NCBI RefSeq assembly: GCF_005116655.2
Contig: NZ_CP050698.1
Location: forward strand, 2,448,501 to 2,512,500
Source: Desulfosediminicola flagellatus
GTDB taxonomy: Bacteria; Desulfobacterota; Desulfobulbia; Desulfobulbales; Desulfocapsaceae
DNA: 64,000 nt
Reading direction: 5' to 3'
Every line of letters starts with the position of its first letter. Position 1 is the first letter of the stretch. The translations under genes were made by a program, and so were the position numbers. Below the pieces are notes generated by a model. That model saw nothing but the letters and a program-made list of their open reading frames with translations, did no database searches and was not told the origin of the DNA. This document shows, piece after piece, positions 16,767-26,311 of the stretch.

Positions 16767-18044
16767 TTAAAGCCTTCCATCAGTTTCATTTGCAGGATAC
16801 ATGCTTTTCACATCATAAATGACCGATCGTTGCTTGCATAACCTTCTTAAATCCGTGACGGTCATTGCCTTATATTGTTTATGTGCAACTGTCACTATTA
16901 ATGCGTCATAGGTCTCTGGTTCGAGTGTTTTAACAAGATCAAGTTTGTATTCTGCTTTCGCTTCTTCATGATCAACCCAGGGGTCGTGAACATCTACTTC
17001 TACACCAAATTCCTTGAGTTCAGCAATGATATCAACAACGCGAGTATTTCTCAGATCCGGGCAGTCCTCTTTGAAGGTGAGTCCCATAACCAATACTTTA
17101 CATATCGTCGTATCAATTTTCTTTTGTAAAAGTAATTTAATGACGCTAGCAGCTATATGATGCCCCATCTGATCATTTGTTCTTCTTCCAGCAAGAATCA
17201 TGCTAGGATGGTATCCCACTTCCTGTGCTTTGTGGGTGAGATAGTAGGGATCAACCCCAATACAATGTCCTCCGACGAGGCCTGGCCGAAACGGCAGAAA
17301 GTTCCATTTTGTACCAGCTGCTTCAAGTACTTCCAATGTGTTGATGTTAAGTTTGTCAAATATCAGTGACAACTCATTAACAAGAGCAATGTTTACATCT
17401 CGCTGAGTGTTCTCAATTACTTTTGCAGCCTCAGCAACTTTTATTGAGCTTGCTTTAAACGTACCGGCAGTAATTATTTCACTATAAAGAGAATCTACAA
17501 AATCAGCTATTTCCGGGGTTGAACCTGAAGTGACCTTGACGATCGAAGGCAACCGATGTTGTTTATCACCAGGGTTAATTCTTTCAGGAGAATAGCCGCA
17601 GAAAAAGTCTGCATTAAATTTAAGACCGGATATTTCTTCAAGTATAGGTACGCACACCTCTTCGGTTGCGCCGGGGAACACAGTTGATTCATATATTACG
17701 ATATCGCCGGGCGACAGGCATGCGCCTACTGTACGTGATGCCCCGATAAGTGGAGCGAAATCAGGCCTCTTCGCTGCATCAATGGGTGTGGGTACGGCTA
17801 CAATATATATATTGCAATCTCTAATATCATCCAGGGAAGCTGTATATTTTAATTGAGATGCCTCCGCCATTTCTTCGTCGGAAACTTCAAGAGTTGCGTC
17901 AGTTCCAGAGATTAACTCAGCTATACGGTGTGTATTGAGGTCAAATCCAGTTGTAGGGAACTTCTTCCCAAATTCAACAGCTAAAGGCAAACCGACATAC
18001 CCCAAACCAATAATACAGAGTTTTGAATCCTGTAAAGATTTCAT
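16767..18044 (-). CDS. Nucleotide-sugar dehydrogenase, TviB/WbpA type (UDP-GlcNAc 6-dehydrogenase)
   Basis: This NAD-dependent enzyme oxidises the C6 hydroxyl of a UDP-hexosamine to the uronic acid, feeding capsule or O-antigen synthesis. It resembles TviB of the Vi capsule pathway: IIGLGYVGLPLAVEFGK near the N-terminus, VPTPI, ESTVFPGATEE, GYSPERINPGDK, KVIENTQRDVNIALVNEL and the catalytic Cys in GGHCIGVDPYYL. The ATG at 18044 (425 residues) follows AGGA with eight bases between; an upstream start would add 16 residues that do not fit the family. No other surface-sugar gene is beside it. Substrate preference for GlcNAc or GalNAc over glucose is inferred from resemblance. Confidence 0.88.
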   Translation of the reverse strand: MKSLQDSKLCIIGLGYVGLPLAVEFGKKFPTTGFDLNTHRIAELISGTDATLEVSDEEMAEASQLKYTASLDDIRDCNIYIVAVPTPIDAAKRPDFAPLIGASRTVGACLSPGDIVIYESTVFPGATEEVCVPILEEISGLKFNADFFCGYSPERINPGDKQHRLPSIVKVTSGSTPEIADFVDSLYSEIITAGTFKASSIKVAEAAKVIENTQRDVNIALVNELSLIFDKLNINTLEVLEAAGTKWNFLPFRPGLVGGHCIGVDPYYLTHKAQEVGYHPSMILAGRRTNDQMGHHIAASVIKLLLQKKIDTTICKVLVMGLTFKEDCPDLRNTRVVDIIAELKEFGVEVDVHDPWVDHEEAKAEYKLDLVKTLEPETYDALIVTVAHKQYKAMTVTDLRRLCKQRSVIYDVKSMYPANETDGRL

Positions 18045-18290
18045 TATACTGATCCTGAAATTATGAGAAATGAATGAATTACGAGATGGCAACTATTTTA
18101 AGTCAATTAACAATCTGGAATTAATGCATTATACGCTTAATAAAGTCAAATTCTATTTTAAGAGCCTCCGGCACATGAAAAATGCTTCCAGAAAAACTGG
18201 TTGGGACATTTTCCTCAAAAACAGGGCAATGTCTCAAATTCAGCTTTCCCGGATCTGTTAATCGGCAGCATTAATCAGTTATGGATGCAA

Positions 18291-18665
18291 CTATTTGTTA
18301 CCATAATAAATAAGGCCCTGATTATCGGTTTCAGAAACTGAAACACTGTATAGCGAGTAGCGATCGTGCTTGAGTTTTTTAACGAGATTGTCATAAATAT
18401 ACATTGCGATATGTTCTGAAGATGGGTTAAGCACAAGGAAAGCCTCATGCTTGTTGAGGTCGCAATGATCAATGGTATCAATTACTTCTTTAACATGACG
18501 TTTCAGGATAGTAAAATCTATTCCCATTCCAAGATGATCAAGTTCAGTGGCACGTACAGTTACCTCTATTTTCCAGTTATGACCATGTGGGTGTTCGCAA
18601 TCACCGGGGTAGTCTCTTAGGTGATGTGCACCTGCAAAATGTGTTTTTATGAAGATATCAAACAT
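18291..18665 (-). CDS. queD: 6-carboxytetrahydropterin synthase (QueD)
   Basis: QueD converts dihydroneopterin triphosphate to 6-carboxytetrahydropterin, the second step toward queuosine and other 7-deazaguanines. The 124-residue protein is the single PTPS/QueD fold. Zinc His residues are in FAGAHHLRDY and HGHNW, and the catalytic Cys is in the QueD-type CxxxHGH motif (CEHPHGH). DHCDLNK and a catalytic-type SSEH segment are also present. CGGAGATC precedes the ATG. queC, queE and queF are not in the window, and no preQ1 riboswitch was seen upstream. Confidence 0.93.
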   Translation of the reverse strand: MFDIFIKTHFAGAHHLRDYPGDCEHPHGHNWKIEVTVRATELDHLGMGIDFTILKRHVKEVIDTIDHCDLNKHEAFLVLNPSSEHIAMYIYDNLVKKLKHDRYSLYSVSVSETDNQGLIYYGNK

Positions 18666-19115
18666 GGTGATCTCCGGTGAAGATGAATTGTAATCTGTAA
18701 AATTTCACAGTGTATGTCATATAAAATCTGATTTGCATTGGAATCACATTATATAATAATGATTTCGGCCATATTCCAGAAAAAAAAGAAAATTCAGTGA
18801 ATATGATTGTATAGCAACGTATTGCAAAGCTGCGATTATCACTAGAATCTTTTTTTTGATAGCTTATCTTGCTGTAATCACAGCGATGTAGCTGTTTTGT
18901 CAGAAATACTCTTTAAAAATGGAGTGTATGCATCTCCCTGCACCTTAAAAAAATCAGGATAGGTTGCAGTGGGAGGGGGGAGGCAGCACGTCTAGTAATA
19001 TGTGTTAATTTTCAGACCAGTCAAAATTTGCATTCAATGTATTTTCTCGAACATTTTTATCATAAATATTCATAGAACATTAGCTTTCACTAAAACATGT
19101 ACCGGAATTCATATC
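18666..19115. other. Intergenic region (450 bp) between queD and a methyltransferase gene
   Basis: It lies between divergent genes. It is AT-rich, with several T- and A-runs, and contains a TATAAT-like stretch near 18748-18760 that could serve queD. A G-run lies near 18971-18980. A loose dyad CTGCACCTT...AGGTTGCAG lies near 18938-18970. Nothing here supports a gene or a known RNA family. Confidence 0.45.
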
Positions 19116-19901
19116 ATGACGTTGAATACAACAAAAGAAATATGCCAGGAATATACAGATGATACAGTATTTGATGGATCTTTAAAGTGCCGTCAGCATA
19201 AAAAAGGGTATAGGTTTTCGATAGATGCAGTCCTTGCAGCGCATTTTCATACTCCTGCAAAAGGCGAAAAAATTCTTGATCTTGGATGTGGTTGCGGAAT
19301 TATAGGTTTGGTGATGATGTACCGCTGGTCAGAGTTGATCAGTTCTCTTCATTCCCTGGAAATTCAACCCTCCCTGAAAAGTCTTGCCGACTATAATTAC
19401 TCAGCTAACGGATTTGATGATACGTGTACCTCTCATCTTGGGGATGTAAAACATATCCTCAATTATTTTAGAGCAGAATCATTTAGTCATGTAGTCTGTA
19501 ACCCTCCTTTTTATCATGTTGAGAGTGGACGTCAAAGTTTGGACAATGAATCGAGAATAGCCAGACATCAAATTGCTGGTTCTCTGGATGAATTCATTCG
19601 TGCAGCATCGACTGCAGTCCAAAATCGTGGGTCAGTAGTTTTTATTTACCCTGCAGAAATGTTTACTGAACTGACAGGAGCGCTCGCCGAAGCACGGTTA
19701 ACACTTAAAAGCATACAGTTTATTTACAGCTATCCAGACTCGACTAAAGATGCAAAGCTTGTGCTCGTTAAATGTATCAAGAATGGCGGAAGAGGCGTGA
19801 AGATACACCAACCTTTCTATGTCTATTCTGAAAAAAATGGAAGCTACAGTTCAGAAATGCAACGATTGTACATGGCCCACTCCAATTTCAGCTTTAGGTA
19901 G
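19116..19901 (+). CDS. TrmN6-like tRNA1(Val) adenine-N6 methyltransferase
   Basis: This SAM-dependent methyltransferase of the YfiC/TrmN6 family has 261 residues from the ATG at 19116. The SAM-binding motif I is KILDLGCGCGIIGLV, and motif IV is CNPPFY, the NPPF/Y active site of N6-adenine methyltransferases. YfiC in E. coli modifies A37 of tRNA1(Val). A longer reading from 19002 adds 38 residues with no family likeness. The gene heads a group of plus-strand genes (comM, two unknowns, thiL). Confidence 0.85.
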   Translation: MTLNTTKEICQEYTDDTVFDGSLKCRQHKKGYRFSIDAVLAAHFHTPAKGEKILDLGCGCGIIGLVMMYRWSELISSLHSLEIQPSLKSLADYNYSANGFDDTCTSHLGDVKHILNYFRAESFSHVVCNPPFYHVESGRQSLDNESRIARHQIAGSLDEFIRAASTAVQNRGSVVFIYPAEMFTELTGALAEARLTLKSIQFIYSYPDSTKDAKLVLVKCIKNGGRGVKIHQPFYVYSEKNGSYSSEMQRLYMAHSNFSFR

Positions 19902-19945
19902 CTTTCAACTTCTTCATCTCTCTGATTTTATATATATTCTCAATT

Positions 19946-21472
19946 ATGCTCGCAAAAATAATTAGTTGTACACCTTTAGGTGTGAGTGGTCTCATTATTG
20001 ATGTTGAAGTTGATGTGTCTCTTGGGTTACCGGTTTTTGCCACTGTTGGACTGCCTGACAGTGCGGTTAGAGAGAATAAAGATCGGGTTAAGGCTGCGAT
20101 TAAAAATTGCGGATATGATTTTCCCAATAAACGGATAACAGTGAACCTTGCACCGGCTGATGTGAAAAAAGAGGGTGCAGGGTTTGATCTGCCAACAGCA
20201 ATAGGGATCCTCGCTGCGTCTGATTATTTCCCTGATTACAACTTCGAAAAAACGTGTATTACTGGTGAATTGTCTCTTGATGGCAGTGTACGAAAGGTCA
20301 AAGGTTTGTTACCCATGCTCATCGCGGCACGTGATGCGGGGATCAAACGATTCATAATTCCAGAAGGTAATATCACTGAAGCTGCAATAGTAGCAGATGA
20401 TATAGACATATTGGCGGTGAAAACCCTGCCGGATACTGTGGAATATCTTCTTGGAAATGCCCAAATATCGCGTCTTTCTCTAGTTTCAATTAAAAGCGAT
20501 GAGGACAATTCTCGCCATCATGTTGATTTTTCAGAGGTCAAAGGTCAATTGCACGTAAAACGGGCTTTGGAAATAGCTGCAGCCGGAAGTCATAATCTAT
20601 TACTACAAGGACCACCTGGCTCCGGCAAAACTATGCTTGCGCGTAGAGTTCCTACAATACTACCTGAAATGACGTACGATGAGATTATTGAAACAACAAA
20701 GATTTATAGTGTGAGTTCATCTGATGATGCTGCAAATGCTGTGAAAATGAACAGGCCATTCAGAGCACCTCATCATACTATTTCTGACGCCGGCTTAATC
20801 GGAGGAGGTAATCAGCCAAAACCAGGAGAAGTATCACTTGCACATAATGGTGTATTGTTTCTCGATGAGTTGCCCGAATTTAAAAAGCATGTTCTTGAGG
20901 TTTTACGGCAACCTCTTGAGGATGGGAATGTGACCATAGCCCGCGCCAGCATGACCCTCACGTTTCCATCAAACTTTGTTCTTATTGTTGCTATGAATCC
21001 ATGTCCCTGTGGTTTCCTTGGAGATCGACGAAATAATTGCACGTGTACATCAACTCAAATTCAGCGATATCAAAGTAAGGTTTCCGGACCACTACTTGAC
21101 AGGATAGACCTACACCTCACTGTATCAGCTTTACAATATGATGAAATGAGTGGTAAGGAGAAGGGAGAAAGCTCAGCAAAAATACGGAAAAGGGTGAATG
21201 AAACCCGTGAAATTCAGGCTAAACGCTTTGCCAATTGTGTTGGAATAAATTGTAATGGCCAGATGAGGACACGGGAAATCGAGCAACATTGTGTACTTGA
21301 TACGGTCTCTTCAAATCTTCTTCGAAGAGGCGTCGAGAAACTTGGTCTCTCTGCCAGAGGGTATCATCGCATTCTGAAAATAGCCCGCACAATTGCTGAT
21401 ATGGACAGGAGTGATAACATTCAGCCATCCCACATTGCCGAAGCAATTCAATTTCGGCGAAATTCTCTGTAA
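19946..21472 (+). CDS. comM: ComM/YifB-family AAA+ ATPase
   Basis: The 508-residue protein is a Mg-chelatase-like AAA+ ATPase of the YifB/ComM family. In naturally transformable bacteria ComM is a hexameric helicase that drives branch migration during DNA integration. The N-terminal domain (about 1-170, GLPVFATVGLPDSAVRENKDRVKAAI) has the ribosomal-S5-like fold. The P-loop is GPPGSGKTML (about 220-229), followed by the Walker B FLDELPEF and the Mg-chelatase segment MNPCPCGFLGD with its Cys cluster. The length is normal. A ComEA-like protein occurs at 49 kb, but the rest of a competence system is not in the window. Confidence 0.95.
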   Translation: MLAKIISCTPLGVSGLIIDVEVDVSLGLPVFATVGLPDSAVRENKDRVKAAIKNCGYDFPNKRITVNLAPADVKKEGAGFDLPTAIGILAASDYFPDYNFEKTCITGELSLDGSVRKVKGLLPMLIAARDAGIKRFIIPEGNITEAAIVADDIDILAVKTLPDTVEYLLGNAQISRLSLVSIKSDEDNSRHHVDFSEVKGQLHVKRALEIAAAGSHNLLLQGPPGSGKTMLARRVPTILPEMTYDEIIETTKIYSVSSSDDAANAVKMNRPFRAPHHTISDAGLIGGGNQPKPGEVSLAHNGVLFLDELPEFKKHVLEVLRQPLEDGNVTIARASMTLTFPSNFVLIVAMNPCPCGFLGDRRNNCTCTSTQIQRYQSKVSGPLLDRIDLHLTVSALQYDEMSGKEKGESSAKIRKRVNETREIQAKRFANCVGINCNGQMRTREIEQHCVLDTVSSNLLRRGVEKLGLSARGYHRILKIARTIADMDRSDNIQPSHIAEAIQFRRNSL

Positions 21473-21489
21473 ACAGGATCCGAAATCCA

Positions 21490-23202
21490 ATGCGTATAGT
21501 TTCAGCCCTGCTGTTCATAACCCTTTTTATACTTGGTATTACACTTCTCGAAAGGCAAACGGTTGATAAACGTGGGCCTGCATCGTTCCTCCCAGCCGAC
21601 ACTGTTATGTATTTGGAACAGCAGGATGGTGCTAAAGCGATAGCAAATTTTAAAAAATCCAGAATAGGTGGAGCTCTTGCCTCAATAGATTTACGGCAGG
21701 TGCTGACTGATGCTGAAGTAAATCGCGGTACTATGATGATGGTGGAAGGAGCAGCAGCATACATTAATCAGCTACAGAGTAATAAGCTTATTAGTGAGGT
21801 CTTAGGGAAGAAGTGTGTTGTTGCGCTATTTCCAGAACGATCCTGGTCCAATACTGCCCAGAGCCTGGAAGAATTTTTTGAATTACATCTTGTATTAATC
21901 AGTAAGCCGAGAATTCGAATAGATTTCCTTGAAGGCCTCATTTCCCAATATTCAGATCAAATACAGATCGAGGATGTTCCTTATGGGAACTATTTAATAA
22001 AACGATTTTATCTTGAACGCGGTGTCCTGTCAGTTGTTTTTGTTGAAGGTTATATGATAGCAAGCTTTGAAGAACGAACTGTACGTGAGGCTTTGCAGTT
22101 TATTGATAATAAAGAATCATCTCTTGCTGCTGATAAAGACTTTAAAGAATTTTCTGCTGAGTTAAAAGGGGCCGAGCGGGTTGTTTACTTTGCCATAGAT
22201 GGTTTACAATCATTGGCTGAATACGGAGCTCGTCGATCAACTGATCTCAAAGAAAAAGCAATTCTTGAAGAGATGTCTTCTCTAAAAGGGCTCACATCAA
22301 TTGCATATGGTTCCTGGAGGGGCGGGGCTACAATCAATAACACGTTCCATGTGACTTTTGACAAAGAAGCTATGGATCCTCTGGTTCGTGAAATGATCTC
22401 AACCAAATCATCTATAAACGCTACTCTTCCTTTTGTTGCCAAGGATGTACTTTTTTATTATTGGTCCAATACGCTAAATATTCGATTGCTATGGGAAATG
22501 TATGTTGCTGAAGCGGGTAGTAATGACACTGAGGTCAATAATATTAAACAAATTGTTAATGATTTTTCCGGATATGAAATTGAAACGTTGATTGGTATGC
22601 TGAGTAGTAGCGTTGGTGTATTATTGAAGCAGAGTGAGCGAAAACAATTTGTACCAATCCCTGATCTTGCCCTAATGATCAAACTGAATGATACTGAAAA
22701 AGTAGGTGAGGTTCTTAAAAGAAGTTTAGGCGAATTAGATATCAATATTCAAAGCAGAAAGTATAAGGATATCGAATATTTTTACTGGGGCCTATATGAT
22801 CAGGAAAGCTTGCAACCTGTATACGCAATACATAGGGAGTATCTGATATTCGCCAACACGCTGGATATGCTGAGAACAATAATTGATACGCCAGTTAATG
22901 GTTCCAGGCTTATTTCTTCCAGCGGTTTTGTTAAAATTGATCCTGGCTTTCAAAAGTTTAACAATTCAGTCTGTTATATTGATCAAGCCTCATTGTTGAA
23001 TCATTTGACAGATTTGTTCAGCTGGAGTTCTACTCTACTTGCCATTCAGGATAGAGATGCTGCTGAAAGGTCAAAAAAACTGGTGAAGAATCTTATTAAA
23101 CCCCTGTTTTACGGGATGGCAATGTATAAGAAGGTTGCAACACGGACCGTTATTGATAATGATCGTATAATAATTGAAACAAAAACAGAAATTTCTCATT
23201 AA
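21490..23202 (+). CDS. DUF3352-like membrane-anchored protein of unknown function
   Basis: This is a 570-residue protein with an N-terminal hydrophobic segment (about 2-20), either a signal anchor or an uncleaved signal, and a large extracytoplasmic part. The start of the mature region (ASFLPADTVMYLEQQDGA) resembles DUF3352-type proteins, where 'P.d.....' strands are repeated along alpha/beta units. I see no catalytic motif. It begins 17 bp after comM and ends 34 bp before the next gene, so these genes probably form an operon. Function is unknown; the DUF assignment is by pattern only. Confidence 0.65.
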   Translation: MRIVSALLFITLFILGITLLERQTVDKRGPASFLPADTVMYLEQQDGAKAIANFKKSRIGGALASIDLRQVLTDAEVNRGTMMMVEGAAAYINQLQSNKLISEVLGKKCVVALFPERSWSNTAQSLEEFFELHLVLISKPRIRIDFLEGLISQYSDQIQIEDVPYGNYLIKRFYLERGVLSVVFVEGYMIASFEERTVREALQFIDNKESSLAADKDFKEFSAELKGAERVVYFAIDGLQSLAEYGARRSTDLKEKAILEEMSSLKGLTSIAYGSWRGGATINNTFHVTFDKEAMDPLVREMISTKSSINATLPFVAKDVLFYYWSNTLNIRLLWEMYVAEAGSNDTEVNNIKQIVNDFSGYEIETLIGMLSSSVGVLLKQSERKQFVPIPDLALMIKLNDTEKVGEVLKRSLGELDINIQSRKYKDIEYFYWGLYDQESLQPVYAIHREYLIFANTLDMLRTIIDTPVNGSRLISSSGFVKIDPGFQKFNNSVCYIDQASLLNHLTDLFSWSSTLLAIQDRDAAERSKKLVKNLIKPLFYGMAMYKKVATRTVIDNDRIIIETKTEISH

Positions 23203-23236
23203 TCATGAGGATTGTATAGAAGGGTGTGACAGGAGC

Positions 23237-23617
23237 ATGGAAAAACTTGTATCAGAACTAAAAAAAATTGTTACTTTTAAGGACACAACGGTTGAGGGAG
23301 ATATAATACTCATCGCTGCCAAAGAACCGCAAATGTTGCTTTATGCAAAAGTGACCGGTGTTGAGAGAGACTTTTCCCGAAAAGATGAATGGTGGCATGT
23401 ACATTTCACTGTTCTATCAATCCCCTTACAGGAAATGGTCTGGACTCTGCGGACTGCTCAGATGACCGGTATGGAGGTCTTTACGATGGGCGGGGAGGAG
23501 CGGTTTATAAAAGCGATTGATTTCTCCAGCAGTTCAGAGGTACATACTGATCCAAAAGAAAAGTGCCAAGTAACTAAACCTGCCGGCAAAATCAAACCGT
23601 TCAAGCGAGTTAAATAA
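23237..23617 (+). CDS. Hypothetical protein, 126 aa
   Basis: I do not recognise this small soluble protein. The central part (about 20-100) is a predicted beta-rich domain (IILIAAKEPQMLLYAKV, WWHVHFTVLSIPLQEM), and the C-terminus is basic and probably disordered. The ATG at 23237 is close behind GGAG, which is short spacing; a TTG at 23174 inside the preceding gene is an alternative giving 147 residues. The position between the DUF3352-like gene and thiL suggests co-transcription, not function. Confidence 0.6.
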   Translation: MEKLVSELKKIVTFKDTTVEGDIILIAAKEPQMLLYAKVTGVERDFSRKDEWWHVHFTVLSIPLQEMVWTLRTAQMTGMEVFTMGGEERFIKAIDFSSSSEVHTDPKEKCQVTKPAGKIKPFKRVK

Positions 23618-23667
23618 CGTGGTACGGCTTCGACTTATCGTCAACAAATGCAACTATCGTAGAACTA

Positions 23668-24666
23668 ATGCAAGAACGTAACATAATACATTTCATCTCT
23701 TCCCTGGCTACAAGAGAAAATGAATATTTGCGAAAGGGGATTGGTGATGACTGTGCAATAGTTCGCCAAAGAGCCGGGATGGATCAGCTGTTTACAGCTG
23801 ACATGCTTGTGGAAAATGTCCATTTTGATACATCCTGGCATGACCCTTATCTTCTTGGAAGAAAAACCTTTGCAGTAAATATCAGTGATGTTGCTGCAAT
23901 GGGTGGAATGCCAAGATTCGCATTATTGTCTATTGGGTTATCCGCCAAATACGACAAGCAATGGATTGACCGGTTTATGGAGGGGGTTCTTTCAATCCTT
24001 GATGAATATCACTGTATCCTCATCGGTGGTGATACTGTGTCAGCTGAGCAGCTCACCTTTTCTGTAACGATGATTGGTGATGTGACCGAAAATATGGCTG
24101 TCAGCAGAAGTGGAGCCAATCCTGGTGACTCTATCTATGTCTCAGGGGTGCTTGGCTCAGCTGCAGCAGGTTTGCACATATGCCAAACAGAAAACTATTC
24201 CATTGAGGATACCTTAAGAACACGATGGCCCGCTCTGCTTAAGCGTCACCTCGACCCGAGTCCCAGGGTTGTGCTGGGTGATCTGCTTAGAAAAAGTGGA
24301 TATTTGTCTGCCATGCAGGATATCTCGGATGGTATTGCTACTGATCTCAGCCATATCTGTACTGCTAGCAGCGTGCGTGCAGTTATTGATGAAACGGCTT
24401 TGCCTGCTGATAATGAGTTATCAGCATTCTGTAGTGTGGAAAAGCAGTCGCAGGTTGCTTTTCAGATACGCGGTGGTGAAGATTATGAATTGTTATTTGT
24501 TGTGCGCAATTCTTGTGAGGACAAGCTCGAAGAGTTTGTAGCAGGAAATTCTGATGTCCCAATCCATAAAATTGGAGAAATATTCGACGGGGAGGGTGTC
24601 TCGATGCTAACTTCTTCAGGTAAAGAGATTAACATCGAGTATCAGGGGTACGAACATTCAGCTTAA
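23668..24666 (+). CDS. thiL: Thiamine-monophosphate kinase
   Basis: ThiL phosphorylates thiamine monophosphate to the active cofactor thiamine diphosphate. The 332-residue protein shows the family marks GIGDDCAIV (about 26-34, metal-binding), the segment NISDVAAMGG, LIGGDTV and MQDISDGIATDL, and the C-terminal GGEDYELLF. It ends 4 bp from the stop of the convergent dCMP deaminase gene. No other thiamine gene is nearby. Confidence 0.95.
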   Translation: MQERNIIHFISSLATRENEYLRKGIGDDCAIVRQRAGMDQLFTADMLVENVHFDTSWHDPYLLGRKTFAVNISDVAAMGGMPRFALLSIGLSAKYDKQWIDRFMEGVLSILDEYHCILIGGDTVSAEQLTFSVTMIGDVTENMAVSRSGANPGDSIYVSGVLGSAAAGLHICQTENYSIEDTLRTRWPALLKRHLDPSPRVVLGDLLRKSGYLSAMQDISDGIATDLSHICTASSVRAVIDETALPADNELSAFCSVEKQSQVAFQIRGGEDYELLFVVRNSCEDKLEEFVAGNSDVPIHKIGEIFDGEGVSMLTSSGKEINIEYQGYEHSA

Positions 24667-24670
24667 TCTG

Positions 24671-25171
24671 TCACTCTTCAGAAGGGAGAAGGAAAGAGAG
24701 ATTGACTCTTTCCAGGTTTGTTTTTAGCTGTCTGTAACTAATGTTAGGTGATTTATCCAACATAATCTTTGAAGCTCTTACCTGATCAGTATCTTTATAT
24801 TTGTCTGACAGATACACAATTTCACTAATTCCAGCCTGAATAATAACTTTTGTGCACTCATTGCATGGGAATAGCCCCACATAAATACGGCAATTTCTCA
24901 AGTCGGTAGAGATTGCATTCAATACGGCATTTAATTCGGCATGACACACATAAGGGTACTTGGTGTTTAAATACGTACCTTCTCTTTCCCACGGGAGCTC
25001 ATCGTCAGAGCATCCCCACGGGAATCCGTTATATCCAACTCCGACAATTTTATTGTGTTCATTTGCTACACAGGCACCCACTTGAGTGGATGGATCTTTA
25101 CTTCGTTGGGCCGAGAGTAGGGCTACAGCCATAAAATATTCATCCCAACGAAGATAATCAGTACGTTTCAT
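24671..25171 (-). CDS. dCMP deaminase (ComEB-type)
   Basis: This zinc enzyme deaminates dCMP to dUMP for thymidylate synthesis. It has 166 residues. The zinc and catalytic residues are HAELNAV (His ligand, catalytic Glu) and PCNECTK (two Cys ligands). The N-terminal WDEYFMAVALLSAQRSKDPSTQVGA is typical of the group. It is the first gene in a short minus-strand pair with the alpha/beta hydrolase, about 25 bp apart. Confidence 0.93.
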   Translation of the reverse strand: MKRTDYLRWDEYFMAVALLSAQRSKDPSTQVGACVANEHNKIVGVGYNGFPWGCSDDELPWEREGTYLNTKYPYVCHAELNAVLNAISTDLRNCRIYVGLFPCNECTKVIIQAGISEIVYLSDKYKDTDQVRASKIMLDKSPNISYRQLKTNLERVNLSFLLPSEE

Positions 25172-25196
25172 AATATTACGTTACGCTGTTGGTTTA

Positions 25197-26024
25197 TTAT
25201 GCTTTTCTGCGACGATATTGCCATTTGGTTATTCCGCAGGTTTTATCGAGAAAGCTTTTGATAGTTGAATAATACAGATCCCCACCAGTCTCAATCATCG
25301 TGTTATGTTCGGCACCGGGTATAATAAGAAATTGCTTTGCTCTGGCACCGCTGCATGCTTGAAGCTTCTCAGCAAGATGAGCAGGAATTGTTTTGTCCAG
25401 CGATCCGTGAAGGATGAGGGTCGGAATGGTGATCTCGGCAATTTTTTCCGAATTATTAAAGCAGTCTTCTTCCTGTAAGTCAGCTTCTTCGGCGTTAATT
25501 CCCATGGTTTCGATAAGCGGCAGAGTGTCAGCAAATCCACTTTCTATTATTATCCCCTTAATGATCTCCTGATGTCTGCTGGTCAGATCAATAGCACTTG
25601 CGGAACCAAGAGATCTTCCCATAGCAAAAACAGACCCTGAAAAACCCTTTTCTTCAAGCCAGGCAAGTGCTTTCTGCAGAATAATGTCTGTATCGGATAG
25701 CATTGTCGAGACTGTTGGCGATCCTGTACTCCAGCCATAACCACGATATGTGGTCATCAATACATTAATACCGAATTGAGTATATTTGGAAGCTACATAA
25801 TCATAGTCCGCCACAGTCTCACCATTACCATGAAAGTAGATTATGGTTGGTGCTTCTGTATTTGCAGCATGAAATCGACATCCAAGTACAATATTTTCTT
25901 CAACAGTGCAGTCAAAGTCGCAACTGTTTTCAGCCAGAGGCGTTCGTTCTTCTTTACGAGGGTTAAAGATATGTGTGAGTACTTCAGCACGGTCAAGTTT
26001 ACTGTAATCTGACATAATTTCCAT
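25197..26024 (-). CDS. Alpha/beta hydrolase
   Basis: This 275-residue serine hydrolase has the alpha/beta fold. The oxyanion segment is YFHGNGETV, the nucleophile lies in MGRSLGSAS (GxSxG-like), the acid in HGSLDKTIP and the His in GAEHN. It resembles the BEM46/YfhR group of small soluble hydrolases; substrate is unknown. There is no signal peptide. About 28 bp upstream of the start (26052-26084) a dyad ATACGGT...ACCGTAT with an inner GTGT/ACAC could be an operator or leader hairpin. Confidence 0.85.
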   Translation of the reverse strand: MEIMSDYSKLDRAEVLTHIFNPRKEERTPLAENSCDFDCTVEENIVLGCRFHAANTEAPTIIYFHGNGETVADYDYVASKYTQFGINVLMTTYRGYGWSTGSPTVSTMLSDTDIILQKALAWLEEKGFSGSVFAMGRSLGSASAIDLTSRHQEIIKGIIIESGFADTLPLIETMGINAEEADLQEEDCFNNSEKIAEITIPTLILHGSLDKTIPAHLAEKLQACSGARAKQFLIIPGAEHNTMIETGGDLYYSTIKSFLDKTCGITKWQYRRRKA

Positions 26025-26311
26025 CTATTGAATGTGTTTTAACCAGAGTTGATACGGTGAGTGTAGGCTGACACTGTACCGTATAAAGATAAAAAAATCC
26101 ATATACCATCATTGGGCAAAGAGAGTTCCTTAAGCATGTAAAACTTTAATGATGAGGTGAGCTTTAAAGCTACGAATCCTTGGTGGCCGCTGCACGTTGG
26201 TAAATGTATAAATATATATGCTCATTTGACTATTATTCTATGAATAGAGATAATTCAGAAGATGATTGTTAGAGGTATCAATACATAAAAAACATAGTCT
26301 TGAGATTCATA

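Noticed and set aside
18666..18800. preQ1 riboswitch before queD
   Set aside because: I could not find the compact hairpin and A-rich tail pattern; only AT-rich sequence is present.
26025..26311. c-di-GMP riboswitch before the response regulators
   Set aside because: A dyad is present at 26052-26084, but the conserved riboswitch core is not seen and the dyad lies nearer the opposite-strand hydrolase gene.
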